Shown here: positions 12,116 to 24,190 of the stretch, one piece after another
Layout: every line of letters begins with the position of its first letter
How positions within the stretch are numbered: position 1 is the stretch's first letter
From: Calliphora vicina
Lineage: Eukaryota > Arthropoda > Insecta > Diptera > Calliphoridae
DNA length: 64,000 nt
Reading direction: 5' to 3'
Assembly: GCF_958450345.1 (NCBI RefSeq)
Contig: NC_088780.1
Coordinates: forward strand, 104,110,226-104,174,225
Program-made: the position numbers and the translations under genes
The notes under the pieces: model-generated
What the model saw: only the letters and a program-made list of their open reading frames with translations
Databases searched by the model: none
What the model was told of the DNA's origin: nothing

Positions 12116-12534
12116 TTATCGTTTAAAAAAAAAACGCATAAAAAACATACTTTTTAATTTTGTTTTTAACAAAACGTACTTTTTTTTCTTTATTTTTTTA
12201 ACAAACATCCTTAACATTTAATGTGGCGACTTGTGGCAGTTAGATGTATCTATTGATTAGTAAGAAACTTGTTACCATTTCCAGGTTCATGCAGTTTTTT
12301 TAAGGGGGCGAAATAAATAAAACTCATTTTCTCAAAAATTTTCAATGTGCGAAAGAGTACCTTTTGATGTGCGACTCCTCATATAAGTCCCTCAAGATCT
12401 TAAAACATTTTGCAGTAGTAATGAAGAAAATGCTGCAAAATTGCTGATAGTTTATTAAAACAATTTTATGTTTGGTTCTTTTTTACAAGAACACCATAAA
12501 TTATATTTTTAGACAAAAATTGTAATGATTTTGT
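12116..12534. other. No recognised gene or repeat
   Basis: AT-rich sequence between N1 and the AGTAGT array; no supportable feature. Confidence 0.35.
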
Positions 12535-13545
12535 TAAAGATTAATATCTCTACTACTTTTTGTAAATCCTATTTTTTAGATATTTTTCTTTAGAAATATT
12601 CGTTTTAAAAGTTTTTAAAATGTATAATTTTTCCTACTTACATATGTCGTAGATTTTTTTATATTTTCCCCCTAAACAATATTTCTTAGTAAAAAATACT
12701 ATTTTAATAAATTTTTGAAAAAGTATATTTCTACTACTTTTTTTAGACTTGGTTTTTTAGAAAGTTTTTCTTTAGAAATTGAATTTTTTCTTTCTTTGCA
12801 AAATTCAATTCAATTAATTAATTTAAGTTATTTTTTGTATAAAGTTTCTGTGAAGTTTTCTTGTCAAAAAACTACTTTTAAAAATTTCCTAAAAAAGTAG
12901 TATTTTTACAACTATTGTGTTATTTTAGGTAATTTTCATTTGAAATTAACAATGTTGGCTAGAATAAATGTATGTCTATGAATATTGAAAAAGTAGTATT
13001 TCCACTACTTTTTTCAAAAAGTGTTATTAGTGTCCTTGAAATTAAATGTAAAATTTTATTGTTTTCTATTTTTTAAAAAATCTGTATTTTTGTTCAAATA
13101 GGATTTAAAAATTTGTTTGGAAAAGTAGTATTTTACTACATTTTGTAAATAAATTTCTTTTGCTTAATTTACGTCTAAAATTTTGCAAAAACAGTTGATG
13201 AATTTTAACTACTTTTGAAAAATTAGTATTTAAACTATTTTGAAAAAAGTAGTATTTTTTATTAATTTTTCTAAAAAGTGTTTTTCTTTGGAAATTACAC
13301 AATTTAATAGTATTTGATAAATTAGTATTTTAAATACTTTTGAAAAAGTAGTATCTTAACCACTTTGAAAACGTAGTATTTTAAATGCTTTTGAAAAGTA
13401 GTATTTTTCTTTAGAAATTGCGAAATATTTAATCAAATTTAAAAAAATGGTATTTTAAATACTTTTGAAAAAGTAGTATTTTTACTACCTTTTCTAAAAA
13501 GTGTTGTTGTTCTTGAAATTTTTCTTTAGAAAATATAGAAAAATA
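12535..13545. repeat. Second AGTAGT/ACTACT repeat region
   Basis: Repeated blocks of AAAAGTAGTATTTxTACTAC followed by TTTTT, for example near 12985-13010, 13120-13145, 13240-13260 and 13465-13490, with TTTCTTTAGAAATT linkers. The words match the array at 6590-8545, with linkers in complementary orientation (that array has AATTTCTAAAGA). More degenerate, with no firm period. Confidence 0.7.
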
Positions 13546-14831
13546 TTTAATAAACTATTGTGTTTGTTTATAAACAATAAGATTTTCACATCTACTTTTC
13601 AGACACTTGGCACCTGCTGAGTTTAAGTGCAAAATATTTCATCATTTATAATTAGTGAAACATTAAAGCTACTAGACAAACTACATATCATTAATTAGAA
13701 AATAATTAATGGCAAGAAATTCTTTACACCAAAAATTTATTTAAAATTAAAAAATTCCATTTAAACACCTTTTAATCTTAAGCATTATATAGCCTACTGT
13801 TTGCTAATGACAAAATAAATAATTTATTACTTTTTTTAGCACTTATTCCCTGCCACCTTCAAATTATAATTTTTTTTATTTGTTTTGCTGTTAAAAAAAT
13901 AATTTCATTTTTATTTCGGCTCATTTTATTAATGAAACTCTATAAATTTTGTTTTTTCGGTTTGTGTCTTTAGAATAAAAATACAAAAAATAAAAAAAAT
14001 TTATAATTTGTCAAGTTTTTGGTTTAATTTTTGTTTTTTTTTTCTTTTGTTATTCATCAGTAAAGGCCGTTAAAAGTCAAATTGTAGCCAGCAGGACATG
14101 AGACAAATAAACATGCAAACACACTTTAGGGGGAAACCAGCCAATATAAAAATATTTTCTGCGCTTGGTCGTAAATAAAATATGCTACAAATTTGTTATT
14201 GTCTTGTTGTTATTCTAAAAAACATGAAAAAACTCTACTTATTATTTGATTATTGGGGATGACGGCAGGGTAGTAGATTGGCTGTATGATTACAATTTGT
14301 AAAAGTTATATTTTCTATACAACTCATGTTATAAAAGCAAATGAAGAAACATAATTAATGAAATTTCATTAATATTAATTGAAAATGCAGAGCGTTAGAA
14401 AGAAACACCAAACCGGAATACATTTTTATGAATGAACAATAAATATTTGTCATTAGACCTTAGAAATACTGCAAATAACAATAATAAAGCAAGTAAATAA
14501 ACTATTTATTTGCTAAAACTATTATTTTAAACTTTAAAGGAAATTTTCATAAATATTATTTAAATTAAACAATGATTTGATGAATATTCTAAACAAATTT
14601 TTAAAAATTTTCTATAGAAAACCATAAATTGTGTAAATATTTAACAGTTTTCTATCAACATAACTACATATTTTATATATTGATTGTTGGACAAATAATT
14701 GACAAAATATTAAATTTAATTCTGAATGCATTTCTAACACACATACAGACAGTGCGTATGAGTGATTTTTAATAGGAAATGGTGGTGAGATTTGCTAAGA
14801 ACAGGGGGTGAGTATGAGTGATATTTAATTG
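13546..14831. other. No recognised gene or repeat
   Basis: AT-rich, mostly low-complexity DNA (T-rich 13860-14050). No coding, RNA or inverted-repeat feature can be supported. Confidence 0.35.
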
Positions 14832-14839
14832 GTTTAAAT

Positions 14840-16751
14840 CAGGGTTTCGATATTCAGCTCTAGCAACATAATTCTTACATTTGACTATGCAATAAATATG
14901 AAATTATCTCATTTCATCACAATCAGCTAATATAAATATTCATAGTGTTCGTTCGTATTACTATTAAAATTGCAATGCTAGTCTGCAATTTTTAGTAGCA
15001 AACACAATCCATTGCATATCCACCAAAATATATGTTCGTGCTTTAGTAGCACACACAGTTTTTTTGTCGTGCTAATATTGCACTCCATTCGTTTTATTTT
15101 GTTTTGCTGGCAATCTTTTCTAGCAAAAATACACACTTCTGTAGTTGTGCTATAGCACATTTGACATTTCTGCAATTGATGCTATCAGTTGCTGTTCTTG
15201 ATAAGTGCATAACAACATATCAGTAAACACACCCAATGTACAGTTGGGCAGAATCAAAATTTTTTTGAAATAAATCTGGCATTTCTAAACGGCTGATCTG
15301 ATCAGGATAAAATTTGACGCGGGCGTAGCCAAGGAGTATTCGAGTTTAAATTATTGAAATGGGCCCTACAAATGCCCCAGGGGCGGCGCTATGGGGGCTC
15401 AGAATAGGGTACCTTCGACATGCAAAATTTTTAAACACGTCCCATTTTTTTGTTTCCCATTCGATTTCAAAGAGTTTTATATGTTTAGAAAGCGCTCGCC
15501 TATGTCTTGAAAAAATATGCTTGCGTGTGCTATTTATCTCTTATACTTTTCGAGTTATAGGCATTTCAAAATTTAAATTTTAAAATTTTGCCATACCTTG
15601 GTCCGCTTTTTTAAAAATATAGATCGTACTTTTGTACCGAACGGGCTCGATTTTTTTTTGAAGATTTCTTTAAGAACATATAACAATTTTATGTTTTTCT
15701 GTAAGGTAGCTTCACAGAGAACATTTTGGTATAAAAAACATGTCCTATTTTTTGAACATGTTGCCCTTTCGTCCTGCGGAATTTGACCTATTTTTTGATA
15801 AAAATTTCAACTTTGGGCCACATGTTCTAAAATCCCAAAGTTGGGATCAAAAAACGGAAAGCAGCTTTAGAATCCTTGATGTGTTCCCTATTTATCCCCA
15901 AAGTATTTTCCCAGCCCCGAAGGAAATGTAGACCCTATGGTTAAAATTGTAAAAAATACCATTTTCAGGATTTTCGCTTAAATTTTTATGAATTGTAGGA
16001 TTCCTTTTGGCCTTTTGAAAAGTTTTTTTACACTTTGTAATTTGGAATGACAAATTTAAAAAACGTTGAAAATTTCATTGAGTTTTGCTAATAAATAAAG
16101 ATTTTATTACATATTACATATTTATTGAGTTTCTAAAACTAAAATTTTTATCAAAATTTTAATAGGATTGCAAATACATATTAGGAACAATTTGATCCAC
16201 ATTTATTCCGAACATTTTTTTTTCTTGTTTAGATATTTTAATTTTTGGTCTTACAAAAAAAATGCAAGTCAATATCTCAGTTAGATTCAAAAATATTTAC
16301 ACTAATGAATAATCGTTATTTCGTATTACATACTTGACAATAAAATAACTAGCAGCATCCAAATAGCCAAAAAACAAGAAATATCAATGCAACCATAGTA
16401 GAGCAACCAAAGAAATGTAAATTGCTGCCAGAGAAAATTGCTAGCACAACAAAACAAAAACGAATGCTGACGCGCAATATTAGTTCGGCAAAAAAGTGTG
16501 TATGCTGCTATAGCACGAACATATATTTTGGTTGCTGTGCTACAATAACGAGTTGACAACTGGTTGTATCTGCTACTAGAAATTGCAAACTAACATTGCA
16601 ATTTGTATAATAATATATGAATAGTAACAGCAAATATATATTAGCAGAGTTATACAAAATTATAATAGTAACTATATTTTTAGTATTCAGATTGATAAAA
16701 ATGTATATTTACTGCAATTGACGGCTAATATAGTAGCAATTGTAAACCCTG
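14840..16751. mobile_element. hAT-like foldback element with perfect 8-bp target duplication
   Basis: A 1912-bp element with termini CAGGGTTT and AAACCCTG. GTTTAAAT is present directly outside both ends (14832-14839 and 16752-16759). An exact 8-bp duplication with CAGGG-type ends is the hAT signature. Inner arms of about 300 bp (about 14925-15235 and 16335-16660) are diverged inverted copies, sharing AATATATGTTCGTGCT and CTAATATTGC. The centre is filled by a family F repeat. No transposase is present, so it is non-autonomous. Confidence 0.88.
15240..16120 (+). repeat. Family F repeat nested in the hAT foldback
   Basis: Starts CAGTTGGGCAGAATC. Parts recur at 61574-61705 (CAGTGGGGCAGAATC, GGCATTTCTAAACGGCTG, GGGCGTAGCCAAGGAG) and at 58310-59740 (GGCGGCGCTATGG-like, GTACCTTCGACATG, TTTGTACCGAACGG, GACCTATTTTTT). 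It interrupts the loop of the surrounding foldback. Its right limit is vague and may reach about 16310. The open frames inside (15359-15931) overlap in different frames and show no protein family. Confidence 0.65.
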
Positions 16752-16759
16752 GTTTAAAT

Positions 16760-17101
16760 CAATTGCTCAACATACGAAATATTCTTTATATTTGTTTAAA
16801 AATAAAAAAATCTTTATAAAATTAATGAATTAATTGGTAAATGTTTGATTTATTTAAAAATATTTGTAAATAATTTGAAAACTATTTTAAAAGTAATTTG
16901 ATTTATGTATTTAACAATATTTAATTTATTTGATAAACATTTATTTAAAAGAGAAAGGAATCTAATTTAATTTTACACACCAATAAAATATAACAAATTA
17001 CTTCAATTAATTTCAATTTAAAATGTGTTTAAAAATTTAAAATATTGAATTTTGTCAGACATTTTAGAATTTGTAGAACATTATATGATAATGAAGTGGA
17101 A
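16760..17101. other. No recognised gene or repeat
   Basis: Very AT-rich sequence; nothing supportable. Confidence 0.35.
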
Positions 17102-17279
17102 TTGCCTAGAGCTAAAAAAATGTAATTAATGAATACTTCCTATCTAAATTTGCTATCAAAGGTAACATAATAGAGATATTAGTAATTTTTAGTTAAATTT
17201 GAACTATTTTTTTTCATGCTAAATTTTTGGGATACTTTAAAATAAAATTCTTAAAAAATGCGAAATTAACTCTAGGCAC
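17102..17279. mobile_element. Small inverted-repeat element, TGCCTAGAG ends
   Basis: TGCCTAGAGCTAA at the left faces TTAACTCTAGGCA at the right, about 178 bp apart. The match covers 13 positions with one difference. No convincing target duplication. Probably a MITE of unknown class. Confidence 0.5.
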
Positions 17280-17834
17280 TCTTTTGTTGTGTCTTATTTT
17301 TGATTTTCTGGTTGAATTTTCCGTTTAGATGTATTCAGGGACTTATAGTAAAATGTCATGAGTAATATTTTTGCGGAACATTTTAACCCCTTAAATCCCT
17401 GTTTTAATGGAGTTTTTTGCTCTTTTTTAAAAAAGGACAAAAAACACCAATCTACAAAAATGTACTCCGTAATATTTTACATAAATTTGCTGAATACATT
17501 TTATACCTAAAACGTAAGGATCACATGATTTCTTATGCCGATTAACAATAAGAATGTGCCAGAGTTGGGAAACTTTAACCCCCCCCCCAAATGATATTCA
17601 GATGTAAACTTTCAAAACGCCGATACACATATCTTTTATTTTGTCTCCTCTATCATAATTTATTGGTCGGACCTTGTAATTTTGGAAAATATTTGATTTT
17701 GTTGTATAGTGTAATAGGGAGGAAAAAAAAATGTTCAACAAATTAACGGACCTTTCTCATTCCAAATAAAAAATTTGAAGTTGTTCAAAAATAAATGCCT
17801 GCACTACAGACAACATTTTATAGAAAAGATGCTA
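17280..17834. other. No recognised gene or repeat
   Basis: Contains an 11-C run near 17579-17589 and otherwise AT-rich DNA. No gene is seen. Confidence 0.35.
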
Positions 17835-18216
17835 TGTTGTAATTTATTTATTTACAAAATATCCTACAGACTATTCGCTTCAAAAGAAAATTATTGTTTG
17901 CAACATTAAATGTTAAAGCTGTTGACATTAACATTGAAGCTGCTAAAAGTTCTAGAAATATAACATTCTAGTATTGTCCATTAGATAGATAATTCAGGAA
18001 ACTGCTGGAAGATGGCACACTGTGTATATAAAAAGTGGCAGCGAGTTGCAGACAGTTTAGTTGATCATAGTCGCTGTTAGAATTTACATCAACTGCCTTA
18101 ACAGTGTATTCTTATTACACATGTGTAATAAAAGAGTGTGACTGTTTAAATATAAAAAGAATACGGTTTATTTAAAGTAAATAAACCACCAATTTTAAAA
18201 GGTAAGCACTTTACAA
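17835..18216 (+). mobile_element. Solo-LTR-like segment, diverged copy
   Basis: Has the landmarks of the segments at 21533-21905, 37845-38350 and 44160-44652: a TATATAAAA box at about 18025, GTGGCAGCGAGTTGCAG after it, ACAGTTTAG at about 30 bp, AATAAA-type signals, and the hairpin GGTTTATTT/AAATAAACC before AAAAGG. The TGTT start and TACA end are provisional. A TATA box, initiator and poly(A) signal in this order fit an LTR; no internal retroelement region adjoins. Confidence 0.55.
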
Positions 18217-18521
18217 TACATATGACAGCAAATCAGGACATACTATGTTGTAATTTACTATATCACATAATAATAAAATAGATTGGAATGACCTTCTATT
18301 CTCAAGTGTTTAAATTTCCATTATATTATAACTGATAATGTTTGAAAATATATGATTGTAACCTGTTATATTCAAATCCAATAAGCACTTGAACATTTTA
18401 TTGAAATTTGACTTGAATAAAAAATTAAATATTTTTTTAAACAAAAAACATATGGCTTGAATTTATGTATCTTTCCTTTTTACTAAAGAATGCTATTGAT
18501 ATGAATTGTAATACAAATATA
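18217..18521. other. No recognised gene or repeat
   Basis: AT-rich spacer. ATGTTGTAATTTACT at about 18243 echoes the presumed start of the preceding LTR-like segment. Confidence 0.3.
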
Positions 18522-19012
18522 CACAGAAAAAATTATTTTTCAATTCAAACATTTATCCCAGATTGAACTGGTTTCAATTATTTCATAATTAAATCAAGTA
18601 TTCATTTGCTCAAAAACAAAATTTCTTGATATTTTCTATTGAATTTTGAGTTTTGAATTTGATTATTTTGACAATTAAATATACAATTTTCGTTATTGGT
18701 TGAACTTTAAATACAAAAATTATTGAATAGATAATTTTCGTAATTGAAAAAACAAAAAATAACAAAAATGTGTTTTCAATTAAACCAAAATTGAAAATAA
18801 TCTATTCAATAATTTTTGTATTTGAAATTCAACCAATAACGAAAATTCAATTGTCAAAATAATCAAATTCAAAACTCAAAATTCAATAGAAAATAATAAG
18901 AAATTTTGTTTTTGAGCAAATGAATACTTGATTTAATTATGAAATATTTGAAACCAGTTCAATATTTGACAAATATTTGAATTGAAACGGTTTATGAAAT
19001 ATTTTTTTCTGT
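18522..19012. mobile_element. Foldback element, CACAGAAAAAA ends
   Basis: Arms of about 230 bp are near-perfect inverted copies around a centre near 18760-18775. Shared blocks include CATAATTAAATCAAGTATTC, TTGAATTTTGAGTTTTGAAT and TTTCGTTATTGGTTGAA. Left end (TA)CACAGAAAAAAT; right-end complement TACAGAAAAAAAT. TA flanks both sides. Non-coding. The TA flanks hint at Tc1/mariner-type mobilisation, but the ends are not canonical. Confidence 0.8.
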
Positions 19013-19805
19013 ATAATTCAATTGCTTGACTATAATTCAAGGTTTGCATAACACTAGCTTTCAACTTGAATTCCAGTAAAAATGCCTATTGGGAAGAAAG
19101 AGCAAATTTTGTAAATTTACGATGAACTATTCGTAAACGATTGACATACATGTAAAACACAATGAAGACTCCATATAATTGATGGTTATGGGCAATTCCA
19201 TTATGTCGAACGGGTAAGTTGTACACATTTAAAGTGAAAAGAAAGTCAAAATAAATCTGATTTTTATTTTCACAAATGTCTTAATTTATAGCTCTTAATT
19301 AGCCCTATTATTGGTTTAAATTTGATTTTGGTCAAGTTTTAATTTTCATGATAATTGCAAAAAATCGAGGCATTCGGACGGGACAAATAAAGAAGTCATT
19401 TTCGTGGTCAACAATTGTAACGCCAATTTCAGCGAAACATGAAGCAATATTTATTTTTTGATACAGATGGTGAAATACTCAAGACTGGATAAACATTTTG
19501 AGAAACGATAACTTAGAATGAATTAAACTTTCATTTTAGTTGAGAACATTTACATTTTGGTTTTTGGGGGCTAACCTAATATATGCCTAAACTTGTATGC
19601 CTAGAAAAATTTTACCATTATTATCATACAAGTATATAAATATTTAAATGCAATAATTTTGTTTGTGTTTTTTTTTCCCTTAACATACTTCTAAATAAAG
19701 AGAAATACAAGATTTTACATCTACATTTATGTGAACAAACACATTTCATAGTCCCTTTTTAGCTTTGTTTTTTTTTATTTAACCATGACCTTCTTCAATA
19801 AAAAA
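19013..19805. other. No recognised gene or repeat
   Basis: AT-rich DNA; no gene, RNA or repeat can be supported. Confidence 0.35.
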
Positions 19806-20495
19806 AAGTAAGAAAGCTATATTTGGCTGTGCCGAATCTTATATACCCTTCACCAAATTATACTTCAAAATAAAAATTTCAAATATTTTAAGGTAAACAA
19901 AATTTATTTTTTTTCCAAAGTTGTTTTTAACATTTTTTGGAAAATTTTTTTTTCCAATTGTTATTTAAAATTTTTTTTTTTTAATTTTTAAATTTAAAAA
20001 CAAAATTTTTGATTTTTAAATTTTTTTGTTTTTTAGAGAAAAATAAAATTGGGTTTTAAAAAATATTTTTTATGATTTTGACCCATTGTAGGTCCAACAT
20101 TCTATGGTCTTATATACGTCGTTGCAAAGGTCTTTGAAATATCTATCATTATTGATCCATTTGTCTATATTAATGTCTTAGTAATCCAGATATAGGTCAA
20201 AATCGAGGTTGTCCTGGTTTTTCCTCATATCTCAGCCATTTGTGGACCGATTTTGCTGATTTTAAATAGGAAACTTCTCGAAAGCATGTCTGACAGAATT
20301 ATTGAAGATTTGGAACCCTAAGATATATGGGGTCTTCAGAAAATTGATTTCAACAAACAGACGGACAGACGGACAAGGCTTAATCGACTCCGCTATCTAT
20401 AAGGATCCAGAATATATATACATTATAGGTCGTAAAATTACAAACGGAATGACAAACTTATATATACCCTTCTCACGTAGGTGAAGGGTATAAAA
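19806..20495 (+). repeat. Family B interspersed repeat, full copy
   Basis: Begins AAGTAAGAAAGCTATATT, then the hairpin-prone GGCTGTGCCGAAT, CCCTTCACCAAATTAT, a poly(A/T) region (19890-20060), a block around ATATACGTCGTTGCAAAGG, TATCTCAGCCATTTGTGGAC, ACGGACAGACGGACAAGGC followed by TTAATCGACTC, and the end hairpin CCCTTCTCACGTAGGTGAAG followed by GGTATAA. No terminal inverted repeat and no coding content. Confidence 0.8.
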
Positions 20496-21532
20496 AGACA
20501 CACCATTATATTTGAAACACATACATTTATACAAAATAAAAGAAACACTGTGAATCAAAAGACAAGGAAAATTTAAACAATGTCACTACATAAAAAACAT
20601 TTTTATTTTTTTCCTGTTTTCTTTATTATAATATTATGAGCTTTTCTATGTTTTCCGCTGCTACAATTATTTAATAGTTGAGTCTTGCGTTTTTCACTAA
20701 ATTTAAATACAAGTTGTACAAAATGGCTAGAAGATTAAATGCGGCTGCTGCAAGTCATGTCAAAATACAATATAAAAGTCAAATGTACATTAAAATAATT
20801 GCAATGGTTTAAGAAAGACACACAGCAAACAAAAAAAAAAAAAACAAATTATATAAAAATGGGGGTAAACGAGCAAATAACCATTGTAAATGTTTTGTAA
20901 ATTTTAAGTTAAAGATAAAATTTTTCTATAGTAAATTTGTCACATAAACTGTTAGACAAATACCTTGACATTAACTTGTTGTCAGTGGCAATAAAAAGTA
21001 ATTTTTACTAAATTTAAAAACGTTTTAAAGTATATGGGAATATGTTTTTGTTTCTCATGCTTTTTTTAAATGAAAGAAGAAAATTCATAGAAATATGTAT
21101 GTATTAAACAATACAAATAAAAATCGCTTTTTTAAGAAAGGATAAGCGAAAATAACGTTTTTTTATTTCCTTATAATCAACAGCCCTAAAGTATGCATTA
21201 TATTTTCGAATTGAGTGCTTGAATTAAGAGAGACAGAATTGAGAGCAATTGTGAATTTGCAAAATTCTTGGAAATAAATTATATCGAAATACATAATAGA
21301 AACTAGAAAATAATTGGAATAAAGGCAAAGTAAAGTTTTTAAATCATGAAATAGATTTATAAAGGATTTTTAACAAGAATATTTGACATTGTCCTAAATA
21401 GTGTGGAATTGAAAATAACGCAAATTGTTTGAATAATACAAAAGTTATGAATGAAAATGTAATACAATCATGAAGAAAATTTTACATATTTTGTTTACTT
21501 TTTATTATTTTCTAATACGTGGTCCACAGCTA
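20496..21532. other. No recognised gene or repeat
   Basis: AT-rich sequence with short A-runs (20827-20845). Nothing supportable. Confidence 0.35.
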
Positions 21533-21905
21533 TGTTAATAATATCTGTGAATATTATTATCATAGCTGTGAAACATTATAACATTGAATAAAAGTTTTGA
21601 GTTGATCGTTGTAGAAATATAACTTTCAAGAAACATAATACATTGTATATAATGTGGCCGTGAGAACATCAACCAGTCAGTCTAATTGGAAGCATCGTTA
21701 AGTAAAGATAAATTAACTGTGCTGTATAAATTGTGTATTATAAAAGTGTATTCTTATAAAAACACATATTTAAACTATTGTTGTGTAAATTTGTATACAT
21801 AAAGAGTTGTTGCAATTTTAAACTGCTTTCGTTTGCAATCAAAAGTATCCGGTTTATTTTAAGGAAAATAAACCATCGTTTTTAAAAGGTAAAAACAATA
21901 TAAAC
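21533..21905 (+). mobile_element. Solo-LTR-like segment
   Basis: Matches the 44160-44652 segment at its start (TGT, then ATATCTGTG and ATTATT), middle (AATAAAAG, GAGTTGATCG) and end (CAATCAAAAGTATCCGGTTT, hairpin TTTATTTTAAGGAAAATAAA, AAAAGG). TATATAAT at about 21646 precedes CAGTCAGTC by about 29 bp. ATAAAGAGTTGTTGCAATTT holds a poly(A)-like signal. No internal region adjoins. Confidence 0.6.
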
Positions 21906-21954
21906 ATAAGTTGTTCATTCCGTTTGTAATTTATACATTAACATTCTTAAAGGA

Positions 21955-22125
21955 ACTGCCCACCTTGAGGCCAAGAACGGCACCAATTTAGGATACTCTT
22001 TACTGAAGTGAAGCGTATGGTACTTTTTTTTAGAAATTTTCTCAATGTTGGCAGAGCTTTTGGCGCAGAAACCATATGTTGCCAGAAAGATGGGAAAAGG
22101 TCATAACTAACAATGACAAATAAAT
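21955..22125. pseudogene. Rearranged mariner transposase C-terminal scraps
   Basis: Forward, 22062-22112 reads FWRRNHMLPERWEKVI, the C-terminal signature of mariner transposases. Just upstream, the reverse strand of 21955-22010 carries CGCTTCACTT...CTTGGCCTCA, matching the region a little earlier in the transposase at 59966-60545. Two adjacent C-terminal pieces are thus in opposite orientation, implying an inversion or two fragments. Non-functional. Confidence 0.75.
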
Positions 22126-22212
22126 TTGTACTTTACAAATGTTTCAAAATAAAAGCTGAAATACTATTCGTAACAAAATAAAATGGTTACTTTTACAAAT
22201 AATTTTACTTTT

Positions 22213-22875
22213 TTTATACCCTTCACCTTCGTGAGAAGGTTATATATAAGTTTGTCATTCCGTTTGTAATTTCTACATTTTTCATTTCCGACCCTATAAA
22301 CTATATAGTATATTCTGGATCCTTATAGATAGCCGTGTCGATTAAGCCATGTCCGTCCGTCTCTCTGTCTGTTGAAATCAATTTTCTGAAGACCCCAGAT
22401 ATCTTCGGGATCCAAATCTTCAATAATTCTGTCAGACAAGCTTTCGAGAAGGTTGCTATTTAAAATCGGTCCACAAATGGCTGAGATATGAGGAAAAAAC
22501 CAGGACAACATAGATTTTTGATCTATTTTTGACTTATATCTGGATTGATAAGTCATTAATATAGACAATATGACAGATATTTCAAAGACCTTTGCAACGA
22601 CTTATATAAGACCATAGTAAGTTGGAGCTACAATGAGTCAAAATCGGAAAAAAATATTTTTTAACCCTAATTTTTTTTCACAAAAAAAAAAAATTAAAAA
22701 ACAAAAAAAAAAATTTTAATTTTAAAATAAAAAAAAAATGTTCAAAAAAGCATTTTTAACAAAAAATTAAAAAAACAATTAAAAAAAAAAAAAATTTGTT
22801 TACCTAAAAATATTTAATACATATTTGTATTTTGAAGTATAATTTGGTGAAGGGTATACAGCCGAACTAGATTTA
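22213..22875 (-). repeat. Family B interspersed repeat
   Basis: Reverse copy beginning with the hairpin end CCCTTCACCTTCGTGAGAAG, then TTTGTCATTCCGTTTGTAAT, CCTTATAGATAGCCGTGTCG, the CCGTCCGT run, and a poly(A) tract at 22675-22800. It ends at AATTTGGTGAAGGGTAT and CAGCCGAA. The final AAACAAGTAAG is lost. Confidence 0.8.
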
Positions 22876-23650
22876 ATACTTTATTAAAAAGTACATTTTC
22901 TAAACAATTTCTTAAAATAATACATTTGCTATTGTTATTTTTAATCGAAAAATTGACTTTAGATTTTCAAAAAAGTACTAAATTTTCTACAGAAAGTACT
23001 TTTTAATTTTTCTTGCATTTTTAATATCTTTTTTCATAACTTAATTGAAATATGTCGTTATAGTTAAAATAGTAACAATGTAATTAAAACACACAAAGTT
23101 AAAATAAATCATAGAAGTCCCTCATTATATACCCCCTACCCCTTACCCTTTCACCCCTTTGAGGTGACTGCAATTAAATTTTAAATTTTTTGCTTGTTTT
23201 TAACTTGCCACACTTTGTGTAATTTTAAAAGACAAGCATTCTTGTCAAGATTTCCTGCTATTTTTCCACGTTAACAAGACAGTTTTTTGTTTATTCAAAA
23301 AAAGAAACTTTGTGAAACTATTTTTTTTGTTGGTTGGTTATTGCTGCTCATGTTCATTTTCATTTTCATGCCCTTACTTTTACTGTGATTGTATTTACTG
23401 CAAAATTAACAAACTATTGTTGTTGCTTGTTTTTCAAGAAATTCTTTTTATATTTGTATAAAATTTATTTAAATATTTAATCAAAGTTTCTTTTCACAAT
23501 TCATGGAAATAATTTTTGTTTTATTCAGGGGAAAACTTAAGTCAAAATTCATGTGAAATAAAGTTTAATACAAAATGTTCGAATGAAATAAGAGAGAATG
23601 TTTAAGAAATTTAAATAGTTATATAGATGTGTGTATGTAAAGCACGTTTA
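22876..23650. other. No recognised gene or repeat
   Basis: AT-rich DNA with a C-rich patch at 23130-23165. Nothing supportable. Confidence 0.35.
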
Positions 23651-23651
23651 G

Positions 23652-23856
23652 GTTTAAACCATAGAGAATAGACATAGAGTGGAAACTCTGCTGTCAAAGA
23701 CCTAACTCAGTTGTCAGAAACCTAAGTGGTGAGAATGTATTAGTAGAAAAAACTATGTGAAAACAAAAACAACACTCGAATGTGTAACTTTGTTGAGTAA
23801 TTTTTTTGTTTGAGTTTTTTTTCGAGTTTCCGCTCTATGTTCTCTATGGTTTAAAC
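23652..23856. mobile_element. Small inverted-repeat element with CCATAGAGAA ends
   Basis: The left end reads GTTTAAACCATAGAGAA, and its complement TTCTCTATGGTTTAAAC closes the right. Inside, ATAGAGTGGAAACTC pairs with GAGTTTCCGCTCTAT. About 205 bp, non-coding. The palindromic TTTAAA at both ends hides the target duplication, which could be TTAA, TTTAAA or none. Confidence 0.7.
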
Positions 23857-23944
23857 TACAAATATAAAAAATATTAATTTCGAATCTTCATTTCGAATTG
23901 ATTACACTGTGTGTAATTTTGTGAGTCATGGATATGTAACCATA

Positions 23945-24190
23945 TAAGGACATCATTACGTGATAAAAGACCAAAAAAAAGGGCCCGTGTCTCCCAGTTT
24001 TGCCCAAAGTCATGCACTTTTTTTTATGGGCTCTCAAAGACTTGGGGACTCGGTGTCATTTTTGCAAAAAAGTGATCATTTTCTCAGGCTCATATCTTGC
24101 AAACAGTTCGGAATTTTAATTTACTCTCTGAGGCAAAGTTGTAGCCCTAGAAAATCAAAAAAAACTTCATCATCAAGATCAAAATAACAA
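23945..24190 (+). repeat. Family H repeat, copy 1
   Basis: Starts ACGTGATAAAAGACC. It contains CCCAGTTTTGCCCAAAGTCA, GTGTCATTTTTGCAAAAAAG, GCTCATATCTTGCAAACAGT and GGCAAAGTTGTAGCCCT. A second copy follows at 24375-24615, and the start of a third closes the window at 63890. No coding evidence on either strand. Confidence 0.75.

Noticed and set aside
15359..15931. Three overlapping open frames suggesting a gene
   Set aside because: They fall in different frames of the family F repeat, and the corresponding parts of the copy at 58310-59740 are not open.
19890..20060. Poly(A/T) tracts as retroposon tails
   Set aside because: In family B the tract is internal, with further conserved sequence on both sides, so it is not a 3-prime tail.
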